Shown: one piece after another, positions 50,784-58,858 of the stretch
How the letters are laid out: every line of letters begins with the position of its first letter
Position numbering within the stretch: the stretch's first letter is position 1
Assembly: GCF_003014715.1 (NCBI RefSeq)
Contig: NZ_PYAV01000005.1
Coordinates: 1 to 64,000 of the forward strand
Origin: Salsuginibacillus halophilus
Lineage (GTDB): Bacteria; Bacillota; Bacilli; Bacillales; Marinococcaceae
Direction of reading: 5' to 3'
DNA: 64,000 nt
Program-made: the position numbers and the translations under genes
The notes under the pieces: generated by a model
The model's input: only the letters and a program-made list of their open reading frames with translations
What the model was told of the DNA's origin: nothing
The model's database searches: none

Positions 50784-51551
50784 ATGATGGCCGTGGTTAT
50801 GTTTTTAATCGGTCTTGCCAGTGGTGTGATTACAGGGATGCTTTCTGTTGGTGGTGGTGTAATTCTCGTATTTTTCTTAATGATGATTCCACCGCTGATC
50901 ATTCAAACGGAGTTTCCTATGCAGACCATTGCCGGTTATTCGATTATGCAGGCGTTTTTTGCCACTTTGTCAGGCGCTGTATTTTACTTTAAAGAGAGGC
51001 TGATCGACCGGACGATGGTGATTTTTCTCGGGATCCCTTCATTTTTCGGGGGAATGGGCGGGGTCGCTGTCGCACATAACTTAAGTGATGAGTTTCTTCG
51101 ATGGTTTTTCGCCTTTATGGCGTTAAGTGCAGCGTTAATGATGTTGATTCCTCAAAAAGATAAAGAAGAGGCAGTTTATAAAAATAGAAAATTGGTACTG
51201 GCATTCAGTACACTCATAGGAGTTTTTATAGGTGTTGCCGGCGGCATGCTCGGAATCGCCGCAGGATTTCTGTTTGTGCCGGCAATGATATATTTGTTTA
51301 AGATACCGATTAAAAAAGCGATAGGAACAAGTTTAGTGGCCTGCTTTCTGCTGGCAGCCGGGAGCTTTTTAATGAAGCTGACGACAGATGCAATCTCACT
51401 ACAGTTAGGTATTATGCTTGTCGCCGGCGGTATCTTAGGGGCACAGGTTGGGGGCCGCGTTAACAGAGCATTTTCTCCGTTGTTATTAAAACGTGTTACC
51501 GCAGCTGCGATTTTAATCATTAGTTTAACGGTGGTATACGATTTGTTTTAA
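50784..51551 (+). CDS. TauE/SafE family sulfite exporter
   Basis: A 255-residue membrane protein with about eight helices; GLASGVITGMLSVGGGVILV and GVAGGMLGIAAGFLFVPAM are the paired glycine-rich motifs of the TauE/SafE family. Members beside desulfonation genes export sulfite. Here it follows suyAB and the C4 enzymes and should remove the sulfite they set free. ATG 50784 is chosen to start the first helix; GAGG lies about 6 bases upstream. Confidence 0.87.
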   Translation: MMAVVMFLIGLASGVITGMLSVGGGVILVFFLMMIPPLIIQTEFPMQTIAGYSIMQAFFATLSGAVFYFKERLIDRTMVIFLGIPSFFGGMGGVAVAHNLSDEFLRWFFAFMALSAALMMLIPQKDKEEAVYKNRKLVLAFSTLIGVFIGVAGGMLGIAAGFLFVPAMIYLFKIPIKKAIGTSLVACFLLAAGSFLMKLTTDAISLQLGIMLVAGGILGAQVGGRVNRAFSPLLLKRVTAAAILIISLTVVYDLF

Positions 51552-51682
51552 TTATTTTCTGCCTTGTGTTGTCTGAATTTTCTTTGTTTTATCTCTTAAG
51601 CTTTGAGAGGGGGGGAACATTGTGAAAATGTTATCCTTAAGGTTCACCACGTTTGATTACGGTTTTTGAGGAGGATATCCTT

Positions 51683-52405
51683 TTGTTTAAACAAGTAAAC
51701 GAAACGAAAAGCAGTCACTCACATAAAGTTGTAGAACATATCCAGGATTTAATCATTAATGACATTTTAAAACCGAACGAAAAACTGCCGGCAGAGCGCG
51801 ATCTTGCGATGAAAATGAATGTCAGTCGCCCGACAATTCGCGAAGCGTATAAAATTTTATCGGCTCTTGGATTTATAAAAATAAAGCACGGACAAGGGGT
51901 ATACGTACAAGAGCAGGAAAGCCGTATGGAGGTTTTTGCTGGCACATTATTTAAAAGCGACAACCAAATGACCGAACTTTTTGAGATTCGACGTACGATT
52001 GAACCAGAAGCTGCGGCTTGGGCTACAGAGCGTGCATCTGATGGAGAATTAACAAAGTTGTATCAACAGATGGAAGGCTACTACAGTGAAGTGAATCACA
52101 TAAGTGGAACAGAAAGCATCTCAGTTTATGAACAAGCGGATCACGAATTTCATACTTTTATAGCTGAATGTGCCCGAAATACTGTTTATCGAAGCATCTT
52201 GAGCAACTTGATTCTTCTGCTTAAAAAAGGTCGGACAAAAGCACTGCTCATTCCGGGACGGCCGCTGCAATCTATGGAGGAGCACTTAAAGATTGCCCGT
52301 GCCATGTTAAACCGCGACCCGGACATGGCGAGACAATACATGCTCGAACATCTGGATAGTGTTGAAAACACGATTTTGACAGAAACAGATTACGAGGAGA
52401 ACTAG
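51683..52405 (+). CDS. FadR/VanR-type GntR regulator
   Basis: A 240-residue regulator: winged helix (residues 12-75, LPAERDLAMKMNVSRPTIREAYK) and FCD domain (DHEFHTFIAECARN, with the metal His) for binding a small acid. The start is taken as TTG 51683 because GAGGAGG lies 8 bases upstream. It lies within the operon and probably controls it in response to sulfolactate, sulfopyruvate or a C4 acid. The palindrome at 43600 is its most likely site. Confidence 0.85.
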   Translation: MFKQVNETKSSHSHKVVEHIQDLIINDILKPNEKLPAERDLAMKMNVSRPTIREAYKILSALGFIKIKHGQGVYVQEQESRMEVFAGTLFKSDNQMTELFEIRRTIEPEAAAWATERASDGELTKLYQQMEGYYSEVNHISGTESISVYEQADHEFHTFIAECARNTVYRSILSNLILLLKKGRTKALLIPGRPLQSMEEHLKIARAMLNRDPDMARQYMLEHLDSVENTILTETDYEEN

Positions 52406-52419
52406 GAGTTGATGAACAA

Positions 52420-53454
52420 ATGTATTTACCACTAGAAGAAGCAAAGTCGATCACAAAGGATGTATTGCAGGCGGCAGGCTGTCCGGAGCGTGATGCGGAT
52501 ATTGCTGCAGACGTGTTAATCGATGCCAACCTCCACGGTGTCAATACGCATGGAATCTCACGGCTTGCCATTTATACGAAACGATTACTTGAAGGACGTA
52601 TTAATCCGAATCCGCAAATTCAAGTTGAGCAAAAAGGCGGTGTTCTCCTGGTTGATGGCGACAATGGCCTCGGTCAAGTTGTAACTTATAAAGCTATGGA
52701 AGAGGCGATCGCTCGTGTGAAAGAACAGGGGATTGTTTCTGTAGGTATTAAAAACAGCAACCACTTCGGTCATGCATTTTATTATTGTAACCACGTGGCA
52801 GCGCACGATGCCTTTTGCATGATGACAACGAACTCTCCGAAAGGCATTCCGCCGTGGGGTGGCAAAGAGGCGTATTTCGGGACAAACCCGATCGGCTTTG
52901 GTTTTCCGGCAAGCCGCCTTCCGGTCGTTGTGGATATGTCTTCAAGTTTAGTCGCACGGGGCAACATCATTTTAGCTGCGAAAAATAATGAAAGTATTCC
53001 GGAAGACTGGGCAATTGATTCGGACGGAAAGGCCACGACCGATCCTAACGAGGCTCTAAAGGGATCAGTCCTTCCATTTGGCGGCGCGAAAGGGTATGCC
53101 CTTGCGCTCTCGCTCGAAGTCATGGCCGGGGTTTTATCAGGGGCTGCCTTTGGACCGCATGTAAATAACATTTATGCTGATGATGCGGACAAAGCAAATG
53201 TTGGTCATTTTATGATCGTTTCAGACATTGCCCATTATATGAACAAAGAGTCATATTACGAACGCATTGATCAAATGATTGAAGAAGTAAAAAATGTAGC
53301 CACAGCGGATGGGTATGATGAAATCAGCATCCCAGGAGAGCGTAAAAAGGTGAAAGCAGAACAGACAGAAAGCCAAGGCGTGTATGTGTCGCCAGAAGTT
53401 CAACAAGAATTAAATGAGCTTACAACGGAGCTTCTAGGCGAAGCGAGAGTATAA
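52420..53454 (+). CDS. comC: Malate/L-lactate dehydrogenase family protein, probable (R)-sulfolactate dehydrogenase (ComC-like)
   Basis: A 344-residue dehydrogenase of the Ldh_2 (non-Rossmann) family: HGVNTHGISRL (catalytic His), KNSNHFGHAFYY, TTNSPKGIPPWGGKE, GTNPIGFGFPA and PFGGAKGYALALSLEVMAG. ComC reduces sulfopyruvate to (R)-sulfolactate; with the SlcC-like enzyme it would invert sulfolactate for SuyAB. It starts 14 bases after the GntR stop with a modest ribosome site (TAGGAG). Malate, ureidoglycolate or sulfomalate are alternative substrates in this family. Confidence 0.85.
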   Translation: MYLPLEEAKSITKDVLQAAGCPERDADIAADVLIDANLHGVNTHGISRLAIYTKRLLEGRINPNPQIQVEQKGGVLLVDGDNGLGQVVTYKAMEEAIARVKEQGIVSVGIKNSNHFGHAFYYCNHVAAHDAFCMMTTNSPKGIPPWGGKEAYFGTNPIGFGFPASRLPVVVDMSSSLVARGNIILAAKNNESIPEDWAIDSDGKATTDPNEALKGSVLPFGGAKGYALALSLEVMAGVLSGAAFGPHVNNIYADDADKANVGHFMIVSDIAHYMNKESYYERIDQMIEEVKNVATADGYDEISIPGERKKVKAEQTESQGVYVSPEVQQELNELTTELLGEARV

Positions 53455-53485
53455 GCATCGATTCATCCTGAAAGGAGGGGCGGCT

Positions 53486-54991
53486 ATGGGAGAGGATATC
53501 CTCACAGGTTTACTTACAAGTTTACAGCCGGGAAACCTGATTATTATGGCACTAGCGGTCATTGGGGGCATTATTGTCGGTTCACTACCAGGTTTGTCAG
53601 CTACAATGGGCGTTGCTCTTTTAGTTCCGCTGACGTTTGGAATGGATCCAGCGACCGGTCTTTTAATGCTCGGGGCATTGTATACCGCAGCGATGTTTGG
53701 CGGGGCGAACTCTGCAATCCTGTTGAACACACCAGGGACACCTGCAAACGTTGCGACGACATTTGACGGCTATCCGATGACCCAGAAAGGCCAGGCAATT
53801 AAGGCTTTAGTTACAGCTTTGACAGCATCGGTTGTCGGCGGGATCATTGGAACATTGTTTCTTTTGTTCTTATCACAAGGCTTAGCGGAGTTTGCTTTAA
53901 GATTTGGTCCGCCGGAAAACTTCTGGTTAGCAGTATTTGGCTTAACCATCATCGGAAGCTTGGCGGGAAATTCAATTTTAAAAGGGATGATCGGCGGAAC
54001 AATTGGTTTGCTTCTCGCACTCGTCGGTATTGACCCAGTATCTGGGCAGGAGCGCTTTACTTTTGGGGTCGGTGATTTAAACCAAGGGATTGAGTTGATC
54101 CCGGCGATGATCGGATTCTTTACAATTCCACAGATGATCCATTTAATTGAGTCCAATAATAAATACGTATCAAAAGTTGATGATAAAAAAGGGATGTACA
54201 AAGAAGCCTTTATTGGTGTCTTTAAACGGCCGATTACATTGACGCGCAGCTCTTTGATCGGCACATTTGTCGGTATGCTGCCAGGTGCAGGCGGTAATGT
54301 AGCGTCATTTGTTGCTTACAATGAAACAAAGCGCTTTTCCAAAAACCCGAAAGAACTTGGACAAGGCAGTGAGTACGGGGTTGTAACAAGTGAATCAGCA
54401 AACAATGCAACTGTAAGCTCATCGTTAATACCGCTTTTAACGCTAGGGATTCCAGGTAGTCCGGTAGCGGCTGTGCTTTTAGGGGGACTGTTAATTCACG
54501 GCCTCCGTCCTGGTGCAGAGTTGTTCCAGGCTTCAGGTGACATTGCTTATACGTTTATTGTCGGCTTAATTGTTGCTAATATTCTGCTTCTTATTATTGG
54601 TCTTGTCGGCACCCGCTTTTTTGTAAAGGCTTTGAATGTACCGATCAGTTACTTGGTTCCGGTGATTACAGTGTTTGCAGTTATGGGTTCTTACGCAATC
54701 CGCAACAGCTTCGTTGATGTATATATTATGCTTGCCTGCGGGATTGTCGGTTACTTTTTGATTAAGGGAGGGATCCATGTAGCACCTATCGTTCTTGGTT
54801 TAATTCTAGGGGTGATTGCCGAGCAGGGATTTGTGTCCTCTGTTATTCAATCCCAAGCTGAAGGGAACCTTGCTTCACTCTTTTTCACGAGACCAATTAC
54901 GCTTACATTGATTGTGCTCACGGTCCTCTCAATATTTACTCCAATCTGGGTGGCACGTCAGCAGCGCAAAGCTGAAGGCAAGGACGACTGA
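53486..54991 (+). CDS. tctA: TTT transporter large membrane subunit TctA
   Basis: A 501-residue membrane protein with about 11 helices; GSLPGLSATMGVALLVPLTFG and the mirrored FVGMLPGAGGNVASFVAYN are TctA signatures, with the NTPGTPANVATTFDG loop. It forms the channel for the substrate captured by TctC (42415). AAAGGAGGGGCGG lies just before ATG 53486. Confidence 0.93.
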   Translation: MGEDILTGLLTSLQPGNLIIMALAVIGGIIVGSLPGLSATMGVALLVPLTFGMDPATGLLMLGALYTAAMFGGANSAILLNTPGTPANVATTFDGYPMTQKGQAIKALVTALTASVVGGIIGTLFLLFLSQGLAEFALRFGPPENFWLAVFGLTIIGSLAGNSILKGMIGGTIGLLLALVGIDPVSGQERFTFGVGDLNQGIELIPAMIGFFTIPQMIHLIESNNKYVSKVDDKKGMYKEAFIGVFKRPITLTRSSLIGTFVGMLPGAGGNVASFVAYNETKRFSKNPKELGQGSEYGVVTSESANNATVSSSLIPLLTLGIPGSPVAAVLLGGLLIHGLRPGAELFQASGDIAYTFIVGLIVANILLLIIGLVGTRFFVKALNVPISYLVPVITVFAVMGSYAIRNSFVDVYIMLACGIVGYFLIKGGIHVAPIVLGLILGVIAEQGFVSSVIQSQAEGNLASLFFTRPITLTLIVLTVLSIFTPIWVARQQRKAEGKDD

Positions 54992-55025
54992 AGAAACTTT
55001 ATGTTGAATTAAGGGGGGACAGCTG

Positions 55026-55526
55026 ATGCTCATGCGGGAACAGTGGCGTGATGTCATGATTTCTATTACTTTGCTTGTGGTTGCAGGCTTGTTTTATATA
55101 TGGAGCCTGGACTTAACAAGCCCATCAGATATTTTTCCAAGGCTTGTGATCGCCCTGCTGCTCACTTTCTCTATCAGTCTATTATTTAAAAGTATTTTCG
55201 TCCGAAGAGCTTATGTGAAAGAAAGAGCTTTTGAAGGTAAAGAAGAAGAAACGGAAGAAATTGAGGGTGAAGGTGAAAAGGTTACGATTCGCAAGTGGGC
55301 AGGGATTATTGCGTTGATTGCTTTTGTATATTTGATTCCTGTCATCGGCTTTTACACCGTAAGCTTTATCTTTATGGGTGTGTTTATTTGGTACCTTGAT
55401 GGGTTGAAAACAGGGATATTTAACGTGCTGCGTCCGCTAATTACTGCCGGAGGTGCCTTGATTTTTATCTACTTTGTCTTTGATGACTTTCTCAACATCC
55501 CAGTGCCAGAAGGTATTCTCTTTTAA
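55026..55526 (+). CDS. tctB: TTT transporter small membrane subunit TctB
   Basis: A 166-residue protein with four helices and a charged central loop (about residues 58-90), as in TctB. It follows tctA by 34 bases and completes the TTT transporter. AAGGGGGG lies 8 bases before ATG 55026. It is the last gene of the operon and is followed by a terminator. Confidence 0.88.
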   Translation: MLMREQWRDVMISITLLVVAGLFYIWSLDLTSPSDIFPRLVIALLLTFSISLLFKSIFVRRAYVKERAFEGKEEETEEIEGEGEKVTIRKWAGIIALIAFVYLIPVIGFYTVSFIFMGVFIWYLDGLKTGIFNVLRPLITAGGALIFIYFVFDDFLNIPVPEGILF

Positions 55527-55594
55527 CGGGGATGGCAAGTTACCGATTTCGCTCGTTTACGAAAGTCTAAGCTGTAATCGGTTGATTCATTAAG

Positions 55595-55626
55595 CACCTC
55601 TCCAATGTGGAGGGGTGTTTTTTGTT
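55595..55626 (+). terminator. Terminator of the sulfonate operon
   Basis: CACCTCTCCA (55595-55604) and TGGAGGGGTG (55608-55617) pair with one G-T wobble, followed by TTTTTTTG. Confidence 0.92.
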
Positions 55627-55713
55627 TCGTGCGTTCATAGAAAATCGTGATAAGGCCTTAAGAACATCTCAATCACCACGCTTGTGCCTCTTCCTTTAAA
55701 ATAAAAGATAGAT

Positions 55714-55727
55714 CGTTAACGTTAACG
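55714..55727. promoter_or_regulatory. Palindrome upstream of the YeiH-type gene
   Basis: CGTTAACGTTAACG is a perfect 14-base palindrome immediately before the ribosome site of the next gene. The same word with one change occurs at 41718-41731, at the end of the sulfoquinovose operon. It may be an operator. Confidence 0.4.
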
Positions 55728-55742
55728 GAGGGAGGAAGTGGC

Positions 55743-56882
55743 GTGAAAACTTATATAAATAAATTAGGTGAGATTCTCCCTGGCGTCATTCTTTGTACAG
55801 TTGTTATGGTCGGATCGATGTTTATTGCTGATTGGCTTGGGGCTTTTGTTAATCAGCTCCAGGGACTGCCTCCGGAAAGCAGCAGCCCGATTTCATCCAT
55901 ATTTATTGCGATTATCGCCGGGTTGATGATCAGAAACTTAATTGGTTTAAGCGGTTCGTTTATGGCTGGTGTGTCATTTTCGGTGAAAGTTATCTTAAAA
56001 ATCGGAATTATCTTACTTGGGGTTCGTTTAAGTTTCATTGACGTTGTCACATTAGGTGCCTGGGGCATTCCAATTATCCTCATTTGTGTCGTTACCGGGA
56101 TCTTCGCCACGCTATGGGTTACCGCCCGGCTGCAGCAGTCTTACCGGCTGGGGACTTTAACTGCCGTTGGTACTGGCATTTGCGGCGTAACAGCGATTGT
56201 TGGTACAGCACCAGGAATTAAAGCCAATGATGAAGAAATTGCTTACGCCGTTGGCAACATCACCATTTTCGGTATCCTGGCTATGTTTTTATATCCGTAT
56301 ATGGCACATTTAATCTTTCAAGATGACCCTGTACGTGCTGGCTTGTTTTTAGGGACTTCTATTCATGAAACAGCACAGGTGGCCGGGGGCGCATTGATTT
56401 ATGAACAAATGTTTCAATCAACAGAAGTTGTCGATGTCGCAACGATTTCAAAGCTTACACGAAATACGTTATTAGTGGCCGTTGTGCCGATCATGTCTTA
56501 CTTGTACTTAAAGAAAGGTCAAGCAAGCAATGAAGGAAACTTGCAAGTGAAAAAGTGGTATCAATTGATTCCTTTGTTTGTTGTTGGATTTTTGCTGATG
56601 GCAGGTGTTCGTACCATTGGTGATGCAGGCGTAACAGAGCAGGGACAAGCGCTCGGCTTATTTTCACCGGAAAACTGGGAGGCGCTTACAAGCAGCTTGA
56701 ACACCCTCGGGTCCACATATTTACTTGGGATTGCGATGGCCGCGGTAGGCCTTTCAACCAATTTAAAAATGTTTAAAGATTTAGGTGCTAAGCCATTTTA
56801 TATCGGTATGGTTGCGGCTGTCACGGTCACAATTGTCAGTATCGCTATGGTTATGCTTTTAGGTGGATTAATTGAATATTAG
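55743..56882 (+). CDS. YeiH/UPF0324 family putative sulfate/sulfite exporter
   Basis: A 379-residue membrane protein with about ten helices, of the UPF0324 (YeiH) family: KIGIILLGVRLSFIDV, GTGICGVTAIVGTAPGIKAN and FLGTSIHETAQVAGGALIY are typical. Family members sit near sulfonate genes or a YeiE/CysL-type LysR gene and are thought to export sulfite or sulfate, though this is not proven. Here it lies between the sulfonate operon and such a LysR gene. The start is GTG 55743 after GGAGGAAG. Confidence 0.85.
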   Translation: MKTYINKLGEILPGVILCTVVMVGSMFIADWLGAFVNQLQGLPPESSSPISSIFIAIIAGLMIRNLIGLSGSFMAGVSFSVKVILKIGIILLGVRLSFIDVVTLGAWGIPIILICVVTGIFATLWVTARLQQSYRLGTLTAVGTGICGVTAIVGTAPGIKANDEEIAYAVGNITIFGILAMFLYPYMAHLIFQDDPVRAGLFLGTSIHETAQVAGGALIYEQMFQSTEVVDVATISKLTRNTLLVAVVPIMSYLYLKKGQASNEGNLQVKKWYQLIPLFVVGFLLMAGVRTIGDAGVTEQGQALGLFSPENWEALTSSLNTLGSTYLLGIAMAAVGLSTNLKMFKDLGAKPFYIGMVAAVTVTIVSIAMVMLLGGLIEY

Positions 56883-56892
56883 AATATGTTAA

Positions 56893-56942
56893 GCCCGGAA
56901 GCGCTTACATTTATGATACAAAGTGCTCCCGGGTATTTTTGT
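56893..56942 (+). terminator. Terminator after the YeiH-type gene
   Basis: CCCGGAAGCGCTT pairs with AAGTGCTCCCGGG (two mismatches), followed by TATTTTTGTTTT. Confidence 0.8.
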
Positions 56943-57016
56943 TTTAAAAAGCTTTAAGTAAACTAGCCGTTTTTCGTGGCTTGGTGGTAAGATAAAAATA
57001 AAAGGCAGGTGTCATC

Positions 57017-57916
57017 ATGAACAATGACCAGCTCCAAGCGTTCACCCAAGTAGCACGGACGAAAAGTTTTTCAGAGGCGGGCCGGGCGTTGTTTGTCTCT
57101 CAGCCTACGATCACTTCGCAAATTAAATCGTTGGAAGAAGAGCTGGGGGCGCCTTTATTTCATCGGACAAAAAAATTTGTGCAGATCACACCAGCCGGGG
57201 AGAAATTTCTTACATATGCCCAGCAGATGCTGGATTTACAGATGCAGGCGAAAAATGAAATCGGGGCTTTAAATGGTGAGCTGCAAGGTACACTTGCAGT
57301 TGCAAGCAGTTTAACAATCGGTGAGAGCATTCTGCCTGCACTCCTTCACGATTTTAAAAAGGCTCATCCTTACATTAACTTAAAAACCGAAATTACAAAC
57401 AGTCAGCATATTGTTGAGATGATCCAACGTGGTGAATTTGAAATTGGTTTGATAGAGGCTGATTTACAAGTGCCGGATTTACAATCAGAAGCTTTTATGT
57501 CTGATGAACTTGTTTTATTTGCAGCACCTCATGTTTTAAAAGACTCAGAAGCAGAGCTTGATTTAGAAACATTAAAGGAAATTCCACTTGTTATGCGCGA
57601 AGAAGGTTCGGGGACCCGCTCTGTGTTTGAATCCCGGCTTGAAGCGCACGGGTGGACGAAGCAGGATTTAAATATTGAGTTGGAGCTTGGCAGCACAGAA
57701 TCGGTCAAAGCAGCTGTCGAAGCAGGCATGGGGGCGGCCATTTTATCTAAGAGTGCCGTTCGTAAAGAGCTTGAGCTGGGGTTAATTCAAACGTACCGGA
57801 TCAAAGATTTGAATTTGAAACGAAACTTTTATATTGTACGCAAAAAAGATCGGGCGCTGCAGCTCGTATCTGAAATGTTTTATAAAACAATAATGGCTGG
57901 AAAGTTTAGTGAGTGA
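57017..57916 (+). CDS. LysR-family regulator (CysL/YeiE-like)
   Basis: A 299-residue LysR protein: winged helix (FSEAGRALFVSQPTITSQI, residues 18-36) and the periplasmic-binding-like effector domain (VASSLTIGESILPALLHDF, then REEGSGTRSVFESRL). CysL of B. subtilis and YeiE of enterobacteria, which handle sulfite, are close in layout, and the YeiH-type gene lies just upstream in the same direction, as in the yeiE-yeiH pairing. It probably senses sulfite or a sulfur metabolite. GGCAGGTG lies about 7 bases before ATG 57017. Confidence 0.85.
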   Translation: MNNDQLQAFTQVARTKSFSEAGRALFVSQPTITSQIKSLEEELGAPLFHRTKKFVQITPAGEKFLTYAQQMLDLQMQAKNEIGALNGELQGTLAVASSLTIGESILPALLHDFKKAHPYINLKTEITNSQHIVEMIQRGEFEIGLIEADLQVPDLQSEAFMSDELVLFAAPHVLKDSEAELDLETLKEIPLVMREEGSGTRSVFESRLEAHGWTKQDLNIELELGSTESVKAAVEAGMGAAILSKSAVRKELELGLIQTYRIKDLNLKRNFYIVRKKDRALQLVSEMFYKTIMAGKFSE

Positions 57917-57933
57917 TGCTAAACCTTCCAGCC
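57895..57933. terminator. Hairpin between the convergent LysR and small membrane protein genes
   Basis: GGCTGGAAAGTTTAG (57895-57909) and CTAAACCTTCCAGCC (57919-57933) pair at 14 of 15 positions. It overlaps the end of the LysR gene. There is no strong T tract. Confidence 0.7.
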
Positions 57934-57942
57934 TACATGTAA

Positions 57943-58182
57943 TTAAATATCGTAATGATGATGTTCGTATTTATCAGCTATTGAGGGATCTGGGTTTGTT
58001 GCGGCAAACAACCAGCCGGCGAAAAGTCCGAAAGACCCGCCGATCAAAATCGATACAATCAAGCCGTTAATGATTGTTGAGGCAGGGGCAGATAACCACA
58101 TTAAGAGGGGTAAAGTTAATGTCATCATAATCAGCGTAAAGCTGCCACTAAACCAAAACGCATATTTTAACTGTTTCTCCAT
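57943..58182 (-). CDS. Small membrane protein of unknown function
   Basis: A 79-residue protein with two hydrophobic helices (about residues 8-30 and 36-60) and a His-rich C-terminus (KYEHHHYDI). AAAGGACG lies 8 bases before ATG 58182. No family recognised. The His cluster may bind metal, which is speculative. It is convergent with the LysR gene and divergent from the cobalamin operon. Confidence 0.65.
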   Translation of the reverse strand: MEKQLKYAFWFSGSFTLIMMTLTLPLLMWLSAPASTIINGLIVSILIGGSFGLFAGWLFAATNPDPSIADKYEHHHYDI

Positions 58183-58315
58183 TCAAGCATCGTCCTTTCG
58201 AGTGAAGTTAAGTCTCAGGCGTCAGGACAAAAATTCAACACTGTTCAATCATTACCCGCTTTGATATTATTTAAAACAATTTCACATATTTCAAAAGTTT
58301 AAAGGAGGTATTAAG

Positions 58316-58858
58316 GTGAAAAAAGGAACGCGCGGATTAACACTTGTCTACACAGGTGATGGTAAAGGGAAAACAACAGCGGCAGTTGGTCTGGCGATGC
58401 GGGCTGTAGGTCAGGAAATGAATGTATGTATGCTTCAGTTTATTAAGTCACCTACAAGAAATTACGGGGAGCAGCGATCACTAGAAACACTTGGTGTTAA
58501 AGTTGAGCAGCTCGGGATTGGTTTTACTTGGACAAAAACACCTGAAGAACACCGGGAAGCTTTACACGCGGCCTGGCCGAAGGCAAAAGAAGCAGTCATG
58601 AGCGGGGTATACGATGTTGTGATTTTAGATGAACTGAACAATGCGCTTGCCATTCAGAAATTTCCGATAGACGATGTACTACCGCTTGCTGAAGTGAAAG
58701 AGATGATTCGAAACAAGCCGTCACATGTGCATCTTGTGATTACCGGGCGCTCGGCTCATTCAGAAATCAAAGAGCTCGCAGACTTAGTTTCCATTATTGA
58801 ACCGGAAAAGCATTATTACGATGAAGGCATTCCCGCTGTTCAAGGGGTTGAATACTAA
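58316..58858 (+). CDS. cobO: Cob(I)alamin adenosyltransferase (CobO/BtuR type)
   Basis: A 180-residue enzyme that adds the adenosyl group from ATP to cob(I)alamin or cobyrinic acid diamide. P-loop TGDGKGKTTAAVG (residues 12-24), LQFIKSPTRNYGEQ, VILDELNNAL and LVITGRSAH are family signatures. The start is GTG 58316 with AAAGGAGG 7 bases upstream. It begins a four-gene cobalamin operon; its stop directly abuts cbiA. No riboswitch is visible in the 130 bases upstream. Confidence 0.94.
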   Translation: MKKGTRGLTLVYTGDGKGKTTAAVGLAMRAVGQEMNVCMLQFIKSPTRNYGEQRSLETLGVKVEQLGIGFTWTKTPEEHREALHAAWPKAKEAVMSGVYDVVILDELNNALAIQKFPIDDVLPLAEVKEMIRNKPSHVHLVITGRSAHSEIKELADLVSIIEPEKHYYDEGIPAVQGVEY

